Part shown: positions 11,927-22,832 of the stretch, piece after piece
Layout: the number at the start of each line of letters is the position of its first letter
Numbering within the stretch: the first letter of the stretch is position 1
Origin: Cristatella mucedo
Lineage: Eukaryota; Bryozoa; Phylactolaemata; Cristatellidae
Direction: 5' to 3'
Length of the DNA: 64,000 nt
NCBI GenBank assembly: GCA_009760855.2
Contig: WPIO01000041.1
Span: 3,180,001 to 3,244,000, forward strand
Position numbers and translations under genes: made by a program
The notes under the pieces: generated by a model
The model's database searches: none
What the model was told of the DNA's origin: nothing
Seen by the model: the letters and a program-made list of their open reading frames with translations, nothing else

Positions 11927-12126
11927 AAGGCAAGCGTTAAGTCAAGCCGATGGAGTTATAACCGGCCTGATAACCACTAAGTTAGAGAGATTCACAGTGA
12001 CGCATGTGGGAGAGCGTGCTGAGCAGTTCGAGACAGTGCTAGGAATACCAAACGAGCGGGTTCTCAGCTCGCGGGGTCTGGGCTGCCGGTTCCGGCCACC
12101 GCGGCGGCTCCAGGGTGCTTTAAAAA

Positions 12127-12262
12127 ATTCATTTATATAGCGCCCCAAGAGAACTTAATCTCTATTCAGGCGCTTCACATACGCCTCGGGGCTCGAGCCC
12201 ACGACCTCAGTCAGACCTTGGTCGGGGCGAGCACCTTAACCGCTAGACCAAACCAGCTGCTT
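12127..12262 (-). mobile_element. SINE-A, short-head subfamily
   Basis: Very clean copy. Reversed it starts GGTTTGGTCTAGCGGTTAAG, has B box GGGCTCGAGCCC, and ends with AAGCGCCTGAATAGAGATTA, then TTCTC and GGGGCGC. It touches the 5' end of the long LINE-A copy in the same orientation. Confidence 0.93.
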
Positions 12263-12378
12263 TTCTTTTGTTAATGCATAGTTCACGAATCTTAGCAACA
12301 GCATTAATATCTAGGAATGCATTTGATCTACGATGACGAAGCGATAGCAGCTGCTGACGATTATAAGCAACAAGCAGG

Positions 12379-12437
12379 TTACTAGCCGCCGGCGTAGCTA
12401 AGGCAGCCGCCGGCGTAGCTAAGGCAGCCGCCGGCGT
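12379..12437. repeat. 21 bp tandem repeat, about 2.7 copies
   Basis: Unit GCCGCCGGCGTAGCTAAGGC(A), identical in the two full copies. Confidence 0.9.
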
Positions 12438-13138
12438 GGGAGACCCAGCAGCCCGAAGCTATTAGCGTTTAGATAACCATAGGCACGTAATTTCTTACGC
12501 GCTACGGTCAAAGAACAAGTAGAATAACTTTAAACAGGTCTTATCTGTATCGTTTCCGTACACGATGTTCGCAAGAACTTCGGTTTTCGGAAGAATTCTT
12601 CAACGAACACGAACGCACGGGAGAGCGTTCTATGTCAGGAGGCAAGAATGAAGAATATTTAAAGTATGCACACTTAGTAAAATTAGAAGAATTGGCTCGA
12701 TAGTTGGAGCTATGTGATGGCGGCAAACTCCCGCAGCTATTGCCTTTACAGTGCCGGACAGATGTGCATTTCCGAAATAACGACTCTTTGCTGTGTCAAA
12801 GTTTACTATTTATTATTTACTATTTACTTATTTACTACCCCGAACCCTGTGGTAAAATACTTTTCATGTCCAAATATGCCAACTAAGAAAGGTGTGGAGA
12901 AAGATTTGTCACTCAGCGATAAATAAAACTAGCAGCAGCCTCACGCCTTGATCAAGCGCTTTGAGACGAATCTCGGGATTCATTCGAAATTATGCAGTTC
13001 TGAAACATATGAAAGTACCTGCTTACCTTTATATTCGAATAGAATAAATATGCAATATTTTGAACGCCACGCAAACTAAAATGACTGTTCTGAGTTCACA
13101 CTGTACCGTGAATGGAAATTCTAGAATGGTTCAGTAGG
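12438..13138. other. no recognised feature
   Basis: Short open frames only. An AT-rich patch lies near 12806-12836. Confidence 0.4.
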
Positions 13139-13510
13139 CTCATCCGACTCTGGTAAATGTAATGTAATATATCTCCGGCAGTAACTCCCCAAAGTCATAT
13201 AGACTTAGGGGGGGGGTTAAGCAGAAGATTTTTCTATATCACATTCAAAGCCAACAGTCTTTGAGCACAGGAATGAAACAACTAATGCATTGTCCATAAA
13301 TGAGTCGACGGCATGGTGGTGGTGAAACTGGTGCATCAGTTCAGCTACGTACGAAGGAACCAAGCTACGGCAGGCCTTGTGGGTCAACGTTACAACTTTA
13401 CTCTGCTTCCGTTGATCAATCGGGAGCCATCGCAGCTCCTTCGGCAAAGGAGACACACAAGATGGCCGAACCTCTGGGAGCAACCAGGCAGTGATCTCTA
13501 TCAGCACCGA
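13139..13510 (-). mobile_element. LINE-B 3' part
   Basis: The plus strand begins with a TGTAATGTAAT run (the inverted TTACA-type tail). The minus strand then encodes LRWLPIDQRKQSKVVTLTHK and PSYVAELMHQF. This is the thumb region of a CR1/L2-type RT, but clearly different from LINE-A. Confidence 0.78.
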
Positions 13511-13904
13511 CCAACAGTGAAACTGCGGACTGACTGGATCAGAAGCTGAGCAGTCAGTAGCACCGTGTCACCGTCGTGGCGGTCAACTGAGCGCTATAGA
13601 GAATCATTCTCCTAACATTGCCCCTTAGTCTTTGTAGCTTGATAGAGTTTCATACTCAGAAGCATGACATCGAGGCGTGATGTCAAGGATCTCGTCCTGC
13701 GTGACGTGTCGGAAACGGCATCCACCAGCAAGCACTCCCCCTTAAAGCAAATGGCGGCACCGATCAAACAGTTCTAGTTGGGTAAAGTCTCGCTGACTCT
13801 TCAGCTGTCACAGTGGCCGACAATAGAATCACTTGAGTGGCGATAGCGCTGACTAATTCACGACCAGGCAGCATTTCGTATCTAGGCACCGCCATGTGCT
13901 ATAA
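13511..13904. other. no recognised feature
   Basis: Nothing beyond short chance frames. Confidence 0.4.
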
Positions 13905-14645
13905 TATAGTTGACACTAATGCATTTTATAGCAAGCCCTCGGAGAGCTGAGTTTCTTTCTAGGCAATTTACATCTGCTGTAATTGAAGAATTTTAGAATG
14001 GTTAGTGATGGCACTGTGTCAGCACGAGTAAGCACACCGACGACCATTCGCAACGGTCCAGCGCACGCTGAGAAGAAGAACATGTGAGATTGTATAGCTT
14101 CTTCTTAAACGCTGTCAAATCAAGGGGATGTCGCCATGCTGTCCGGAAGTGAGCTCAAGGCTCACTTCCGGGGAGTTTAATAACTAAATGGACGGCTTCC
14201 AAAGGATTCGAGGTTGGCTAGAGGCATGGCGAAATTACTCGTGTCATGAGAGCGGGTGGCACGATGCCTGGCCTGATTAGAGAGTAGCTCGGACAGGTAA
14301 GCTGAAGCAACAGAATGAAGGGTCTTAAAAGTGAGCGACAGAACCTTGAAGTCGACACGCTGCTTGATTGGAAGCCGGTGCGCGTCGGCGAGAAATGGCG
14401 TGACGTGCCAGCTGTGGCGCTCACGACGGACGAGCCTAGCTGCACAGTTTTGCACCAGCTGTAAGCGCCTGAGTGCACAGGCCGGAAGACCAGCAAGCAG
14501 TGAGTTACATATGTCGAGACGGAATGCCACAAATGCATGGACCAACTTGAATGCAGTCATCATGTCTAAGTCTATGCCAAACATTTTCGCAATGCTACGT
14601 AGCTGCGATTGGCCAGCCTTGACCCTACAGCCAACTTATAAAATA
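13905..14645 (-). mobile_element. LINE-A 3' part, diverged
   Basis: Tail (TTATAGCAAGCCCTCGGAGA), 3' UTR and RT C-terminal third. The open piece 14177-14584 reads KLVHAFVAFRLDICNSLLAG, close to LINE-A with substitutions. Confidence 0.88.
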
Positions 14646-15379
14646 TGAAGCCGTCCTTAACTCCACGCAAAAACCCACTGCTCGCTTTAGTTTCGCTTCC
14701 GACTTGCTGACTCTCCGGGGGCTACTTGGGGACTCCTTGGTGCCGCGAACCTTGCATCTGCCCCCCTCACTGAGCCCTTGAGTCCGCCCACTCCCCATCA
14801 CTCGCTCCAATCTCGCTTCCGGCTCGCGTCGGCTCTCCAAGGATTCCTTAGAGCGATTCCTCGGTGCCGAGCACCTTTCGGCTGCCCCTCTCTCCGAGCG
14901 CTCTGCTATCCCGCACCGTATAGTAGTAATGGGGCTCCCATTGACTCGGTAACGTGCCGTCGTGCTGTTGCCGCTACCAGTGACTTGAAAAGCGACAGCG
15001 TCCGCTCCGCTACGACGCCCACACATCGTCAAAGGATGCCGGAAAGGCGGCTGCTAGCTGCCGACCAGTTCTGAAGAACGGTGCAGCAGCTGTCTGCTGC
15101 TAACGACCACTGACTCGCGGCAAACTTTGTAGCCGGGTCCCATTTCCGTCAGCTGCTGCGCGATTGACCTTTGAAATCGGCGGCATTTTATTGGCGCCAG
15201 TTCAGACCGCCTGGTTCTGGCTGGTGGGCCGTCGTCTCCTTTTACTGGCATCCGTACTGGCTCCAACGCTTCATAAAGCACTTCCGGTCCTTCGTGTTCG
15301 AGGTGCTTTCAAGTCCGCCGTTAGATTTGTTAGCCTTGAGAGTGAAAGCATGAGGTTAATCTAGCGAGTACAAGAATAT
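14646..15379. other. no recognised feature
   Basis: GC-rich with overlapping open frames on both strands and no known motif. CTTCCGGCTCGC-like phrases recur loosely. Confidence 0.4.
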
Positions 15380-15530
15380 AATTCATTCGTATGGCCCCCT
15401 GACATAATTTAATATCTATTGAGGTGTTTCACGTGTGCCATGGGGCTCGAGCCCGGTACCTCGGTCATAAAATACATTCACATTGACCTTGGTTCGAGAA
15501 AAGCACCTTAACCACTGGGGCAGCATGAAC
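15380..15530 (-). mobile_element. SINE-A, long-head subfamily
   Basis: Reversed: GGTTAAGGTGCTTTTCTCG, then the subfamily insertion (AATGTGAATGTATTTTATG), B box GGGCTCGAGCCC, and a degraded hairpin tail. Confidence 0.82.
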
Positions 15531-15660
15531 GCTTAACGTGTAGATCCGGGTCTTTACAAATATGACCCACTTTTGGTTGCCACATGAGCCTTTAACATTT
15601 ACTTAGCAGAGGCCTAGGCATATGGGATCTTGTTGATTAAGTAGCATCAAATTGGCAGCC

Positions 15661-15762
15661 TGCACTCGGATATACACAATATCCTGGTATTAACGAATTT
15701 CCGACAACACTCTGATATACACAATATCCCTGCAGTAACAAATTGCCGACAACACTTGAGAT
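15661..15762. repeat. 50 bp tandem duplication
   Basis: Two copies containing GATATACACAATATCC and CCGACAACACT, with several substitutions between them. Confidence 0.85.
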
Positions 15763-16187
15763 CCTTAATAGTTGGGGTCACACTGCAAAAAAGTAAGCAA
15801 AAAAGTCAACTTAAGCAGACAGATCCCGACCATCGTACAAAAAAGTTAGTAATCGCCAACTCCGCAGTGTCGCATAGCTTTGAATGCGAATACCGTTTGC
15901 AGTCATACATGCGTAAAAATGGTAATGCAATAAAAATGGCTATACAATCGTCGAGATCAATAGACTGACGACGTTAGCTGCCTCAGGTCATCTAAGGTCA
16001 TTAGTGGCTTTCCGTAACTTACAAGAGTCACAGGAGTCTCACTGGCGGACCTTGCGATGTTTGCACTCATGGTGCGAACACACCACACGATGGGGAATGC
16101 CTTCCCAAGCCTGGCCTTGATCTACAGCTGGCTTTTTACATGTACTTATAGAGAGATAGATGAAAATACGCAGACAGCAACAGTTAG
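15763..16187. other. no recognised feature
   Basis: Nothing seen. Confidence 0.35.
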
Positions 16188-16242
16188 AGGGAGAGAGAGA
16201 GAGACAGACAGACAGAGCTAGAGACAGACAGACAGACAGAGC

Positions 16243-16339
<97 letters not shown>

Positions 16340-16495
16340 AAAGAGGCAGGCTATACCAGGACCGGAATCTTGACCGGAAGAGACAGGCAGGCAGACAGAT
16401 AGACAGACGGACTGAGAGGGAGACAGAGACAAAGACAGAGACGGTGACAAATAGAAACAGAGACAGTGACAGAGAGAAAAAAGAGAGGGGGAGAG
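16188..16495. repeat. (GA)n with GACA variants
   Basis: Pure GA core about 16245-16335, flanked by GACAGACA-type interrupted repeats. Long open frames across it are artefacts. Confidence 0.95.
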
Positions 16496-16656
16496 GGAGT
16501 AACTTGTCAGGTAGCTTCATTCGCTTGCAGCAACGCACCAATTCGACCTCTTACTGTGACATAATGCTCTTGCACCGCCAGGTCTTCCAGTCACGTGCTT
16601 TTGCACCACCAGCTCTTTGGCTTCAAGTTCCATCGCCGCTCCTCTCATTGGACTTA

Positions 16657-17400
16657 TAATAATAGTACACAATTTCACTTCGACCTATTGAGAACAAAAT
16701 TTCTATCCAGGCGATTTACAGTGCGCTGCAAGAGGAGCAATTACCTAAGCATGCACGAAATGCTTAGAGCAGCATGTACAGTAGCACGCTTAGAGTAGTA
16801 CACGCGGTAGCACGCTTAGAGCAGCATGCACGGTGGCACGCTTAGAGCAGCACGTACAGTAGCACGCTTAGAGCAGCACGCAGGAGCCTCTTACTCAGGG
16901 CCACAGGTGAGTAGGTTAGGAATATTCACTGAATCAGGAAATCAAAACAATTTCACCGGGTGCAGCGAAAGCTAAACGGAACGGCTGCGTCTTTAGCTGA
17001 GATTTAAACGACACAGCAAAGTCGTTTCACGAAGTGACAGAAGCCTGAACAGTTTCTAGACTTTCAGCGCAGTGAAACTGAAGGCCTGATTGTAGAAATT
17101 CTATTTATTGTGAACAGCGGCGAGGCCACTGGAAGCAGAGGAGACGGAAGCGCGAAAGCACGTGCCTGGAGGAGCCTCGAGTTTGGATAGGTCAAGGCCA
17201 GTGCAAGCGAGCGAAGTTACCTTTAACCCACTGAGAGGGTATTGAAGCCAATTCGATGCTTGATAGGGAGCCAGTGAAGCCCTGACAAACTTATTGCAAT
17301 ATTGCAGCTGCGCCGTTGATTATTGTTCAGATGAGGATTACGTGCATGATGTAAATTGCAAAAACTAGCAGCAAATAGCCTATGTTTAGTTTTGGTGCAA
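16657..17400 (-). mobile_element. old LINE-A-like 3' part
   Basis: An inverted tail-like phrase (TTGAGAACAAAATTTCTATC), a 3' UTR that includes the 26 bp minisatellite, then an RT relic around 17180-17330 (GAAGCCAATTCGATGCTTGA, GGGAGCCAGTGAAGC). Same old subfamily as 7236 and 26035. Confidence 0.65.
16762..16884. repeat. 26 bp minisatellite, about 4.7 copies
   Basis: Unit GCTTAGAGCAGCATGTACAG plus TAGCAC, with point changes between copies. It resembles the inverted LINE-A 3' UTR phrase CAGCATGCACAGTG...AGCACGC. Confidence 0.9.
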
Positions 17401-17814
17401 AACTACCCAGACTACAAGCCAGCTACGTGCTATAGATGCCCTTATTGCAACCTTTATCAATTCAAAAAATATATGCAAGCAATTTATAGACAGACGTTTG
17501 AAGCATTTTTAATAAGGATATACTGCAAATAAGCTGCTTGTGCTAAGTCCTTACAACAAAATATCCAAAGCCTTCTATTCTAGAGAAAGGCATTGCAAAA
17601 TCCTCTGACTTAGAGGCAGTTACAAACTTAAGATAAAGTAAACCCTCGAACAGTTTGCTCTCTCTCGTCCGTGTTAATTTTCCTTCGCATGCTCAAGACT
17701 TCATTACATGCAACAATAAAAGTGGAAATAACTTATTTGATTCATAAAGAAGTCGAGAAAATAAGTGGCGGTAAAGTAGTGGTGTCAGACCTATGGAATA
17801 TTCGGATTCTGTCA

Positions 17815-17975
17815 GGGTCTTGGCCCATGGTTAAGGTGTTTGCTCTTAACGACCCAGGTCGTGGGTTCGAGCCCTGCAGTGAGCGATCCCTCAATCAGCA
17901 ATGCAAGCTGTGGTAGTTGCTGATAAGACTCTTTTGCCGATTAGAAAATAAGGCTGTTGATTCAACGAACGTTTT
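17815..17975 (+). mobile_element. SINE-2
   Basis: tRNA-like head ending GGTCGTGGGTTCGAGCCCTG, then CGATCC, a CAATGCAAGCTGTGGTAG region, ACTCTTTTGCCG and AGGCTGTTGATTCAA. Tail unlike SINE-A. Confidence 0.88.
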
Positions 17976-18119
17976 TAGGATAGAAAGTAGCACAAGCGAA
18001 AAAGAGCTGGGAGTAAGTTTCTCAGTGTAGGACGTGTAATTTAGAAGTTTCTGTCGTCAACAATGTTTCAGCAAAGGTATGAGACAGCTGATGCATCCTG
18101 AGAAGACTTTCACTATCTA

Positions 18120-18121
<2 letters not shown>

Positions 18122-18204
<83 letters not shown>

Positions 18205-18238
18205 TGTCTCTCTCTCTGTCTCTCTGTCTCTCTCTCTC
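18122..18238. repeat. (CT)n microsatellite
   Basis: Pure for about 70 bp, then with TG interruptions. Confidence 0.97.
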
Positions 18239-18279
18239 CGGCCGATGTCATCGCCCAAATATAATGACGACTTTTATTT

Positions 18280-18780
18280 TTATATTAACCTCACCCTTCG
18301 AGATTGGTTTATCTAGCATCGCTCCAATGACGTCCACCCTGAATATGGGCATGCTGTTCCAAAATGGCGTCATTACAAGAGCCCATTGCCTGCACTGTCA
18401 CGTTGGCCTACTTTCCACAGAGGAGAATCGCCTAAATCAGGACAGTTATAAAGAAGGCTAAGCTGCAGCAAAACTAGTTCAAGCGTTTTGTGAATTGCGT
18501 CACGATTGCTGCAATTACCTCTATTCAGGAGCTTGTCAAATCGGAGTCCTTGATCGATCGCAACTGGTGCACCAGTCAGCCGATGGTGCTGGTCTGTCGT
18601 CAGCATCGCCAGCAGCTGCCACGGCACCTCCATTCGGTCTCAACTCACAACGGCTCCCGATCAAGCGGATCAAGCGGATCAAGCGGATCGAGCGGATCAA
18701 GCGGATCAAGCGGATCAAGCGGATCAAGCGGACTTCTTCCACGATCCTCCATTAGATCGCCGTTAGATCCCCAACCGCCG
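18280..18780 (+). mobile_element. old LINE-A relic
   Basis: Encodes LGMLFQNGVI-like and FCELRHDCCNYLYSG-like phrases that align to LGVMFQSDLS and FVTSRLDFCNSLLTG of LINE-A. It then runs into a minisatellite at the position coding for VKQRIDF. Confidence 0.65.
18659..18730. repeat. 9 bp minisatellite, 8 copies
   Basis: Unit GATCAAGCG with one GATCGAGCG variant. It encodes (SSG)n in one frame and (IKR)n in another. The unit corresponds to the LINE-A text TCAAGCAACGG. Confidence 0.95.
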
Positions 18781-18854
18781 CCTCTTTCATTAGTCAATCA
18801 AATCAATGAAAGTCGTAAGATCCCATCGTGCTTTAAAAAATCCCTTCAAATGTT

Positions 18855-18990
18855 ATTTATAACAACAGTAATACATTTTTATAGCATCAAGACAAATCAA
18901 TCTCTGTCAGGGCACTTTACATACGTTGACAAGGCACGACATCGAATTGTCAGGAATAATTATTATGCAGAGTGCCAGCACGCGAAAGCA
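18855..18990 (-). mobile_element. LINE-A-like 3' end, old
   Basis: AATACATTTTTATAGCATC, then AATCAATCTCTGTCAGGGCA: the inverted tail, then 3' UTR text. Interrupted by a younger copy. Confidence 0.65.
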
Positions 18991-19345
18991 GATAATAATA
19001 ATAAGAACATGCGTAATACAGCGCCCGCAAAGAACTCAATCTCTTTCTAGGCGCTTTAAATTTGCTGCAAAGGAAACTCGATCGAGTGGTGAGCGATATC
19101 ATGCTTGATAAACATGAAAAACATGGTTCGGGGTGACTTGCACATGGTCGGCATGCAAGTGTGGGTTGTGGAGCGTGCAACAGTGTCAGCACGCATAAGC
19201 ACAAGATAGGTTGGGTGAAGCTAGAGAATACTACGTAGACAAGGAGCAGCTGAGTTTATGGACTTTTTAAATGCCCTAAAACCAGAGGGTGTCGTGACTT
19301 CACTCAAGAGTGAGTTTCAGACTTTAGGAGCACAATAGGTTCTGT
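18991..19345 (-). mobile_element. LINE-A 3' end
   Basis: (AAT)n, GCGCCCGCAAAGAACTCAAT, inverted 3' UTR and a decayed coding end (GTGAGTTTCAGACTTTAGGA). Confidence 0.8.
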
Positions 19346-19699
19346 GCCGTTCCTTGATAGCATTCTCTCACTAGGGCTGCTTCATAAGCTGGTTTTAGCG
19401 ACTCCAGGTGTCGATTACGGCTAACATATTTTGACTTGGATGCTTCCAGATCTCTGATTCGTGAACGAAACCTCTTAATCTTCAATGCCTAGCGAATCTG
19501 TTCCATGGGAAAGTGTTCAACCAGTTTGTTGACGGACGGCTATTGTTAATCGACCGTCCGTTGAAAAGATAGATGCTAGGCCTCGACTGAGTTGTTGGTG
19601 CGAGGTAGGTTGTCGATGACACGAGCACGAACATGTACGAGCGGTCGATCTCGAAGCAGCTAATTTCAAGTCCCCGCAATTGCAGGTTGCGATGCTACT

Positions 19700-19895
19700 G
19701 CCTTAGTAGTGAGCCGTGATAGCTCGCTAAGCGCAAGGCGCAGCTTTTTACGAACTTGGTCCCGAAGTCGTGGGTTCAAATCCTGGAGTGGACGATCCTT
19801 TATTGCCACTGCAAGTGGCGGTGATAGCCGTAAAGACTCTTTTGTCGCTATACAAAAAAGGCTGTTCAATCAGCTCGTATTGTTTTTAACTTCCG
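19700..19895 (+). mobile_element. SINE-2
   Basis: Head with GTCGTGGGTTCAAATCCTGG (B box), then GATCCTTTATTGCCACTGCA, GACTCTTTTGTCGCTATAC, and AGGCTGTTCAATCAGCTCG. One of the clearest copies. Confidence 0.92.
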
Positions 19896-20001
19896 GGAAC
19901 CGGAAGCATTAATATCGGAATAACCTATTCGTTCATTAGGCCGTTTAGAAAACTGCCACGGCATCGCGATCAGTTCACCCATCATCGCCCATTGACGTCG
20001 C

Positions 20002-20044
20002 TAGCATTCAGCGGTGGAGACAGAGGCTCCACCGCTGAATGCTA
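20002..20044. repeat. perfect inverted repeat, 18 bp arms, 7-nt loop
   Basis: Left arm TAGCATTCAGCGGTGGAG, loop ACAGAGG, right arm the exact complement. It lies at the 5' edge of an old LINE-A copy. Confidence 0.95.
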
Positions 20045-20920
20045 TTGAGACACTTACAGTTGGTGCAGACTTGAGGAGCACACAGTCTGATGAATCTGAT
20101 GAATCTGTCTGCGAAGTCCTTGACCTCATCTTCAAACTCATCTCCCAATAAAAAAATACTAGCTGTCCTTTGGATCCTATACCCACGGTCCTGCTGCTTC
20201 GATGCATGGACCTGCTGTTGCCATGCATACATGAAAATATAAATATATCTTTAGCCTCAGGACACGTCCCTGCCTCTTTCAAGAAGGCTATAGTTAGGCC
20301 AATAAATAAGAAAGCAGCACTGGACTAAGAAAACATAAGCAGCTTCCGCTCAGTCTCCCCTTCTACCGGTCCTATCAAAGACACTGGGACGAGTCGTGGC
20401 AGACCAGCTGCACTCACATATTAAAACTTCACACTTAGCTAGTAAGTTCCAACCCGGTTTTAGAGCTGATCACCACTACACAGAGTAAGCATTGCCTCGG
20501 AGTTATGACGACCATCTTAGGGAATGCAGATCCAGGTAGAGTCTCTCTGCTTGCTTTGCTCCATCTTCCGGCAGCCTTCGATACTATCGATCGTCAAGTC
20601 CTTCTCGAGCGCCAATCATCTCGCCTGGGCATCGCTGGCACTGCGCTGCAATGTAGTCGGTCTCAGCGGGCGATTCCAGAGTGATTGGTGCGAACGAAAA
20701 ACAATCATAAGAGGAGTCGCTGAAGTATGGAGTACCTCCGGGCTCCGTGGCTGGTCCGCTTCTCTTCACAGTTTATACTATTCCTCCCTCTTTTCGATGT
20801 AATCGTCAAGCTATGATTCCAAGTCTGTGCAAATTACGCTCAGTTTAACCTTTGCTTCATCCCCCGAGCCCTCTAACACGTCGAACTCACTCCACCCCTT
20901 GCTGCACATATTCCTGACAT
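20045..20920 (+). mobile_element. LINE-A, old copy, 5' part
   Basis: Reads the endonuclease-RT linker and RT start (DPIPTVLLRCMDLLLPCI-like, then SGHVPASFKKAIVRP). It continues to the region before the DDIRTW block, where a younger LINE-A is inserted. Multiple stops and shifts. Confidence 0.85.
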
Positions 20921-21324
20921 AATAATAAGAATAATAATAATAATGCACTTGATAAAGCGCCCTCAGAGAACTCAATCTCTCTCTAGGCGCTTTACATTTG
21001 CTGTAAAGGGAAATGCAATTGAATGATGAGTAATATAATGATTGATTAACAAACAAAATGAATAACATGGTTAGGGGTTACATGCACAGGGTCAGCACGC
21101 AAATGTGGTTAGTGGCAGCATGCACAGTGTCAGCACGCATAACCACATCAAGGACGAATCACAGGGACCCACTAAATGCTGTCCTAAATAGGTGTTTTTA
21201 AATTCTTTTTAAATGTGGTCAGGTCAGGGGATGTTCTGACGCAGGTCGGGAGGGAGTTCCAAGCTTTGGGAGCATACGAACTAAATGCATAGTCTCTAAA
21301 GGATTTGAGGTTTGTACGAGGTAT
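20921..21324 (-). mobile_element. LINE-A 3' part nested in an older LINE-A
   Basis: A clean young copy: (AAT)n, inverted hairpin, 3' UTR with duplicated unit, and C-terminal coding text (SYAPKAWNSLPTCVRTSPDL). TGACAT at 20915-20920 is repeated at 21325-21330, a likely target-site duplication, and the host reading resumes directly after it. Confidence 0.93.
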
Positions 21325-22290
21325 TGACATCCGCACACCGAGGGCGGCAAACTTTCTCAAATTAAATGATGACTGAACCAACTTATTGGTTGGGGACAAA
21401 TCAAGAACGTAACTCAGAAACAAGAAATCCGAACGCTCAAAATCGGCTCTGCAAGCCTATCTTCTGTTGAATCTGCACGAAATCTAGGTGTCATGTTGCT
21501 AAGTGACCTTTCGTTAGACGACCATATCAGCTCGACAGTCAAGCCTGCCTACTTTCAGCTACGTCACATTGCTAAAATTCGGGCTGCTAAAACAGGGATA
21601 CTACATCCAAACTGTTCCATGCATTTGTGACATTCCGTCTCGACTTTCTATGACTAACTGCTTGCCGGTCTACCGGCATGGGCAATCAAATCAGGCGCTT
21701 ACAGCTTGTGCAAAACTTTGCCACTAGGCTTGTATGCCGTGAATGCCGCAGTTACCGCATCACACCACTTCCTGTCGACCCGTACTGGCTCCTAATCAAG
21801 CATTCAATTTTAGGTTGCTTCATTGGCTGTCTTCAGCCTACCTATCAGGACTACATCCCACCAGGCTAGGCATTGCACCCTCTTTTTTAAATCAAGTCAT
21901 TCGGCTGCACCCCCTTCGAACCTTAAATCCTCTGAAAACCTTTGATATGCCTTTAATTTGTATGCTTCCACAGTCTGGAAGTCACGCCCGAACGACTTCG
22001 CGACATCCCCTGACTAGAAGATATTAAAAAAAGGGATACAAAACCACCTATTTCCCTAGCATTTAGTGGGTCTTTGGGATTCATCGTCTGTGTGCTTATG
22101 CGCGCTGGCATTGCGAAAGCTGCCACTATTTGCTTGCTGACCCAGTGCATGTCACCCCTAACCATGTTAGGCTTGTTGACATTGTGCATGCTATTACTAA
22201 CCATACGATCATGCTTCCTTTAAAGCATGCATAAATTACCAAGAAAGAGATTACGTTCTCTGAGGGTGCTATACAAATGCAAAGATGCGT
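21325..22290 (+). mobile_element. LINE-A, old copy, 3' part
   Basis: Resumes at the DIRTW region, passes through RT thumb and C-terminus (decayed), the 3' UTR, and a tail with GAGATTACGTTCTCTGAGGG. Confidence 0.88.
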
Positions 22291-22352
22291 CGTGTTAAGC
22301 GCAGGCTTGAACGTCGCTTTAAGAAATCGGGGTCTGATGCAGATCTAGTCAA

Positions 22353-22354
<2 letters not shown>

Positions 22355-22409
<55 letters not shown>

Positions 22410-22440
22410 ATATTATATATAACTTATATATATATATTAT
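22355..22440. repeat. (TA)n microsatellite
   Basis: Pure TA first, then TATTATAA interruptions. Confidence 0.95.
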
Positions 22441-22499
22441 AACTTATCTAGTCAATTTCAAAATCTTTCTTCGAGTTTAAACTCAGAAGCTTAAAAAAG

Positions 22500-22832
22500 C
22501 CAGGGCTTCTTTTTTCACTCGAAAACCGAATTCCTGTCACTCGGACCCAAAACAGATTTGTAAGACAGTAAAAAATTTACGGGCCAATGCTTAGAGGTCT
22601 GACTCCCCAAATATGAACGGCGCAGCCGATAAATCTTTAGCTTTCTTTACTGAAAAAATTGAGCACATTCGCGCCTCCATAAAGCTCCCTCAGAGTAAAG
22701 CAATTGTGGAATCACAACCTGTGACCTTCCTTAGTAGGTTTTCTGAGGTTTCTGCATACGATATGGCTACCTTAATAAGATCTAGTAAAAAGAGCTCGTC
22801 TCCTGAATACCCTATACCATCGTTGCCGGGTT
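22500..22832 (+). mobile_element. LINE-A linker fragment
   Basis: Encodes FFTEKIEHIRASI and VTFLSRFSEVSAYDMATLIR, matching the segment between endonuclease and RT of the long copy (FFVQKIDKIRESI). Interrupted by the SINE-A that follows. Confidence 0.8.

Larger units (their letters stand above)
8966..12126 (-). mobile_element. LINE-A, longest copy (about 3.2 kb)
   Basis: Contains the whole visible element in inverse orientation: tail with hairpin near 8975-9020, 3' UTR, RT, linker, and APE-type endonuclease near 11540-11930. It is the only copy reaching the endonuclease start (LLNPRSMCNKPLVIGDLISE). The 5' end stops exactly where a SINE-A begins at 12127. Coding capacity is broken by several stops and frameshifts, so it is not autonomous. 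Confidence 0.93.

Noticed and set aside
16184-16541. Long Ser-Leu and Arg-Glu open frames over GA/CT tracts (also at 30341-30736, 47088-47465, 53720-54265)
   Set aside because: Dinucleotide repeats give endless open frames; no protein evidence.
16762-16884. Regular repeat that could be taken for a CRISPR array
   Set aside because: Units are contiguous with no unique spacers, in a eukaryotic context; it is a minisatellite.
17840-17880. Possible tRNA gene (B-box GGTCGTGGGTTCGAGCCC), also at several other places
   Set aside because: No cloverleaf with paired acceptor stem; each is the head of a SINE repeat.
18495-18755. A coding repeat protein from the 9 bp array
   Set aside because: The array lies inside a decayed LINE-A relic, with no start or splice support.
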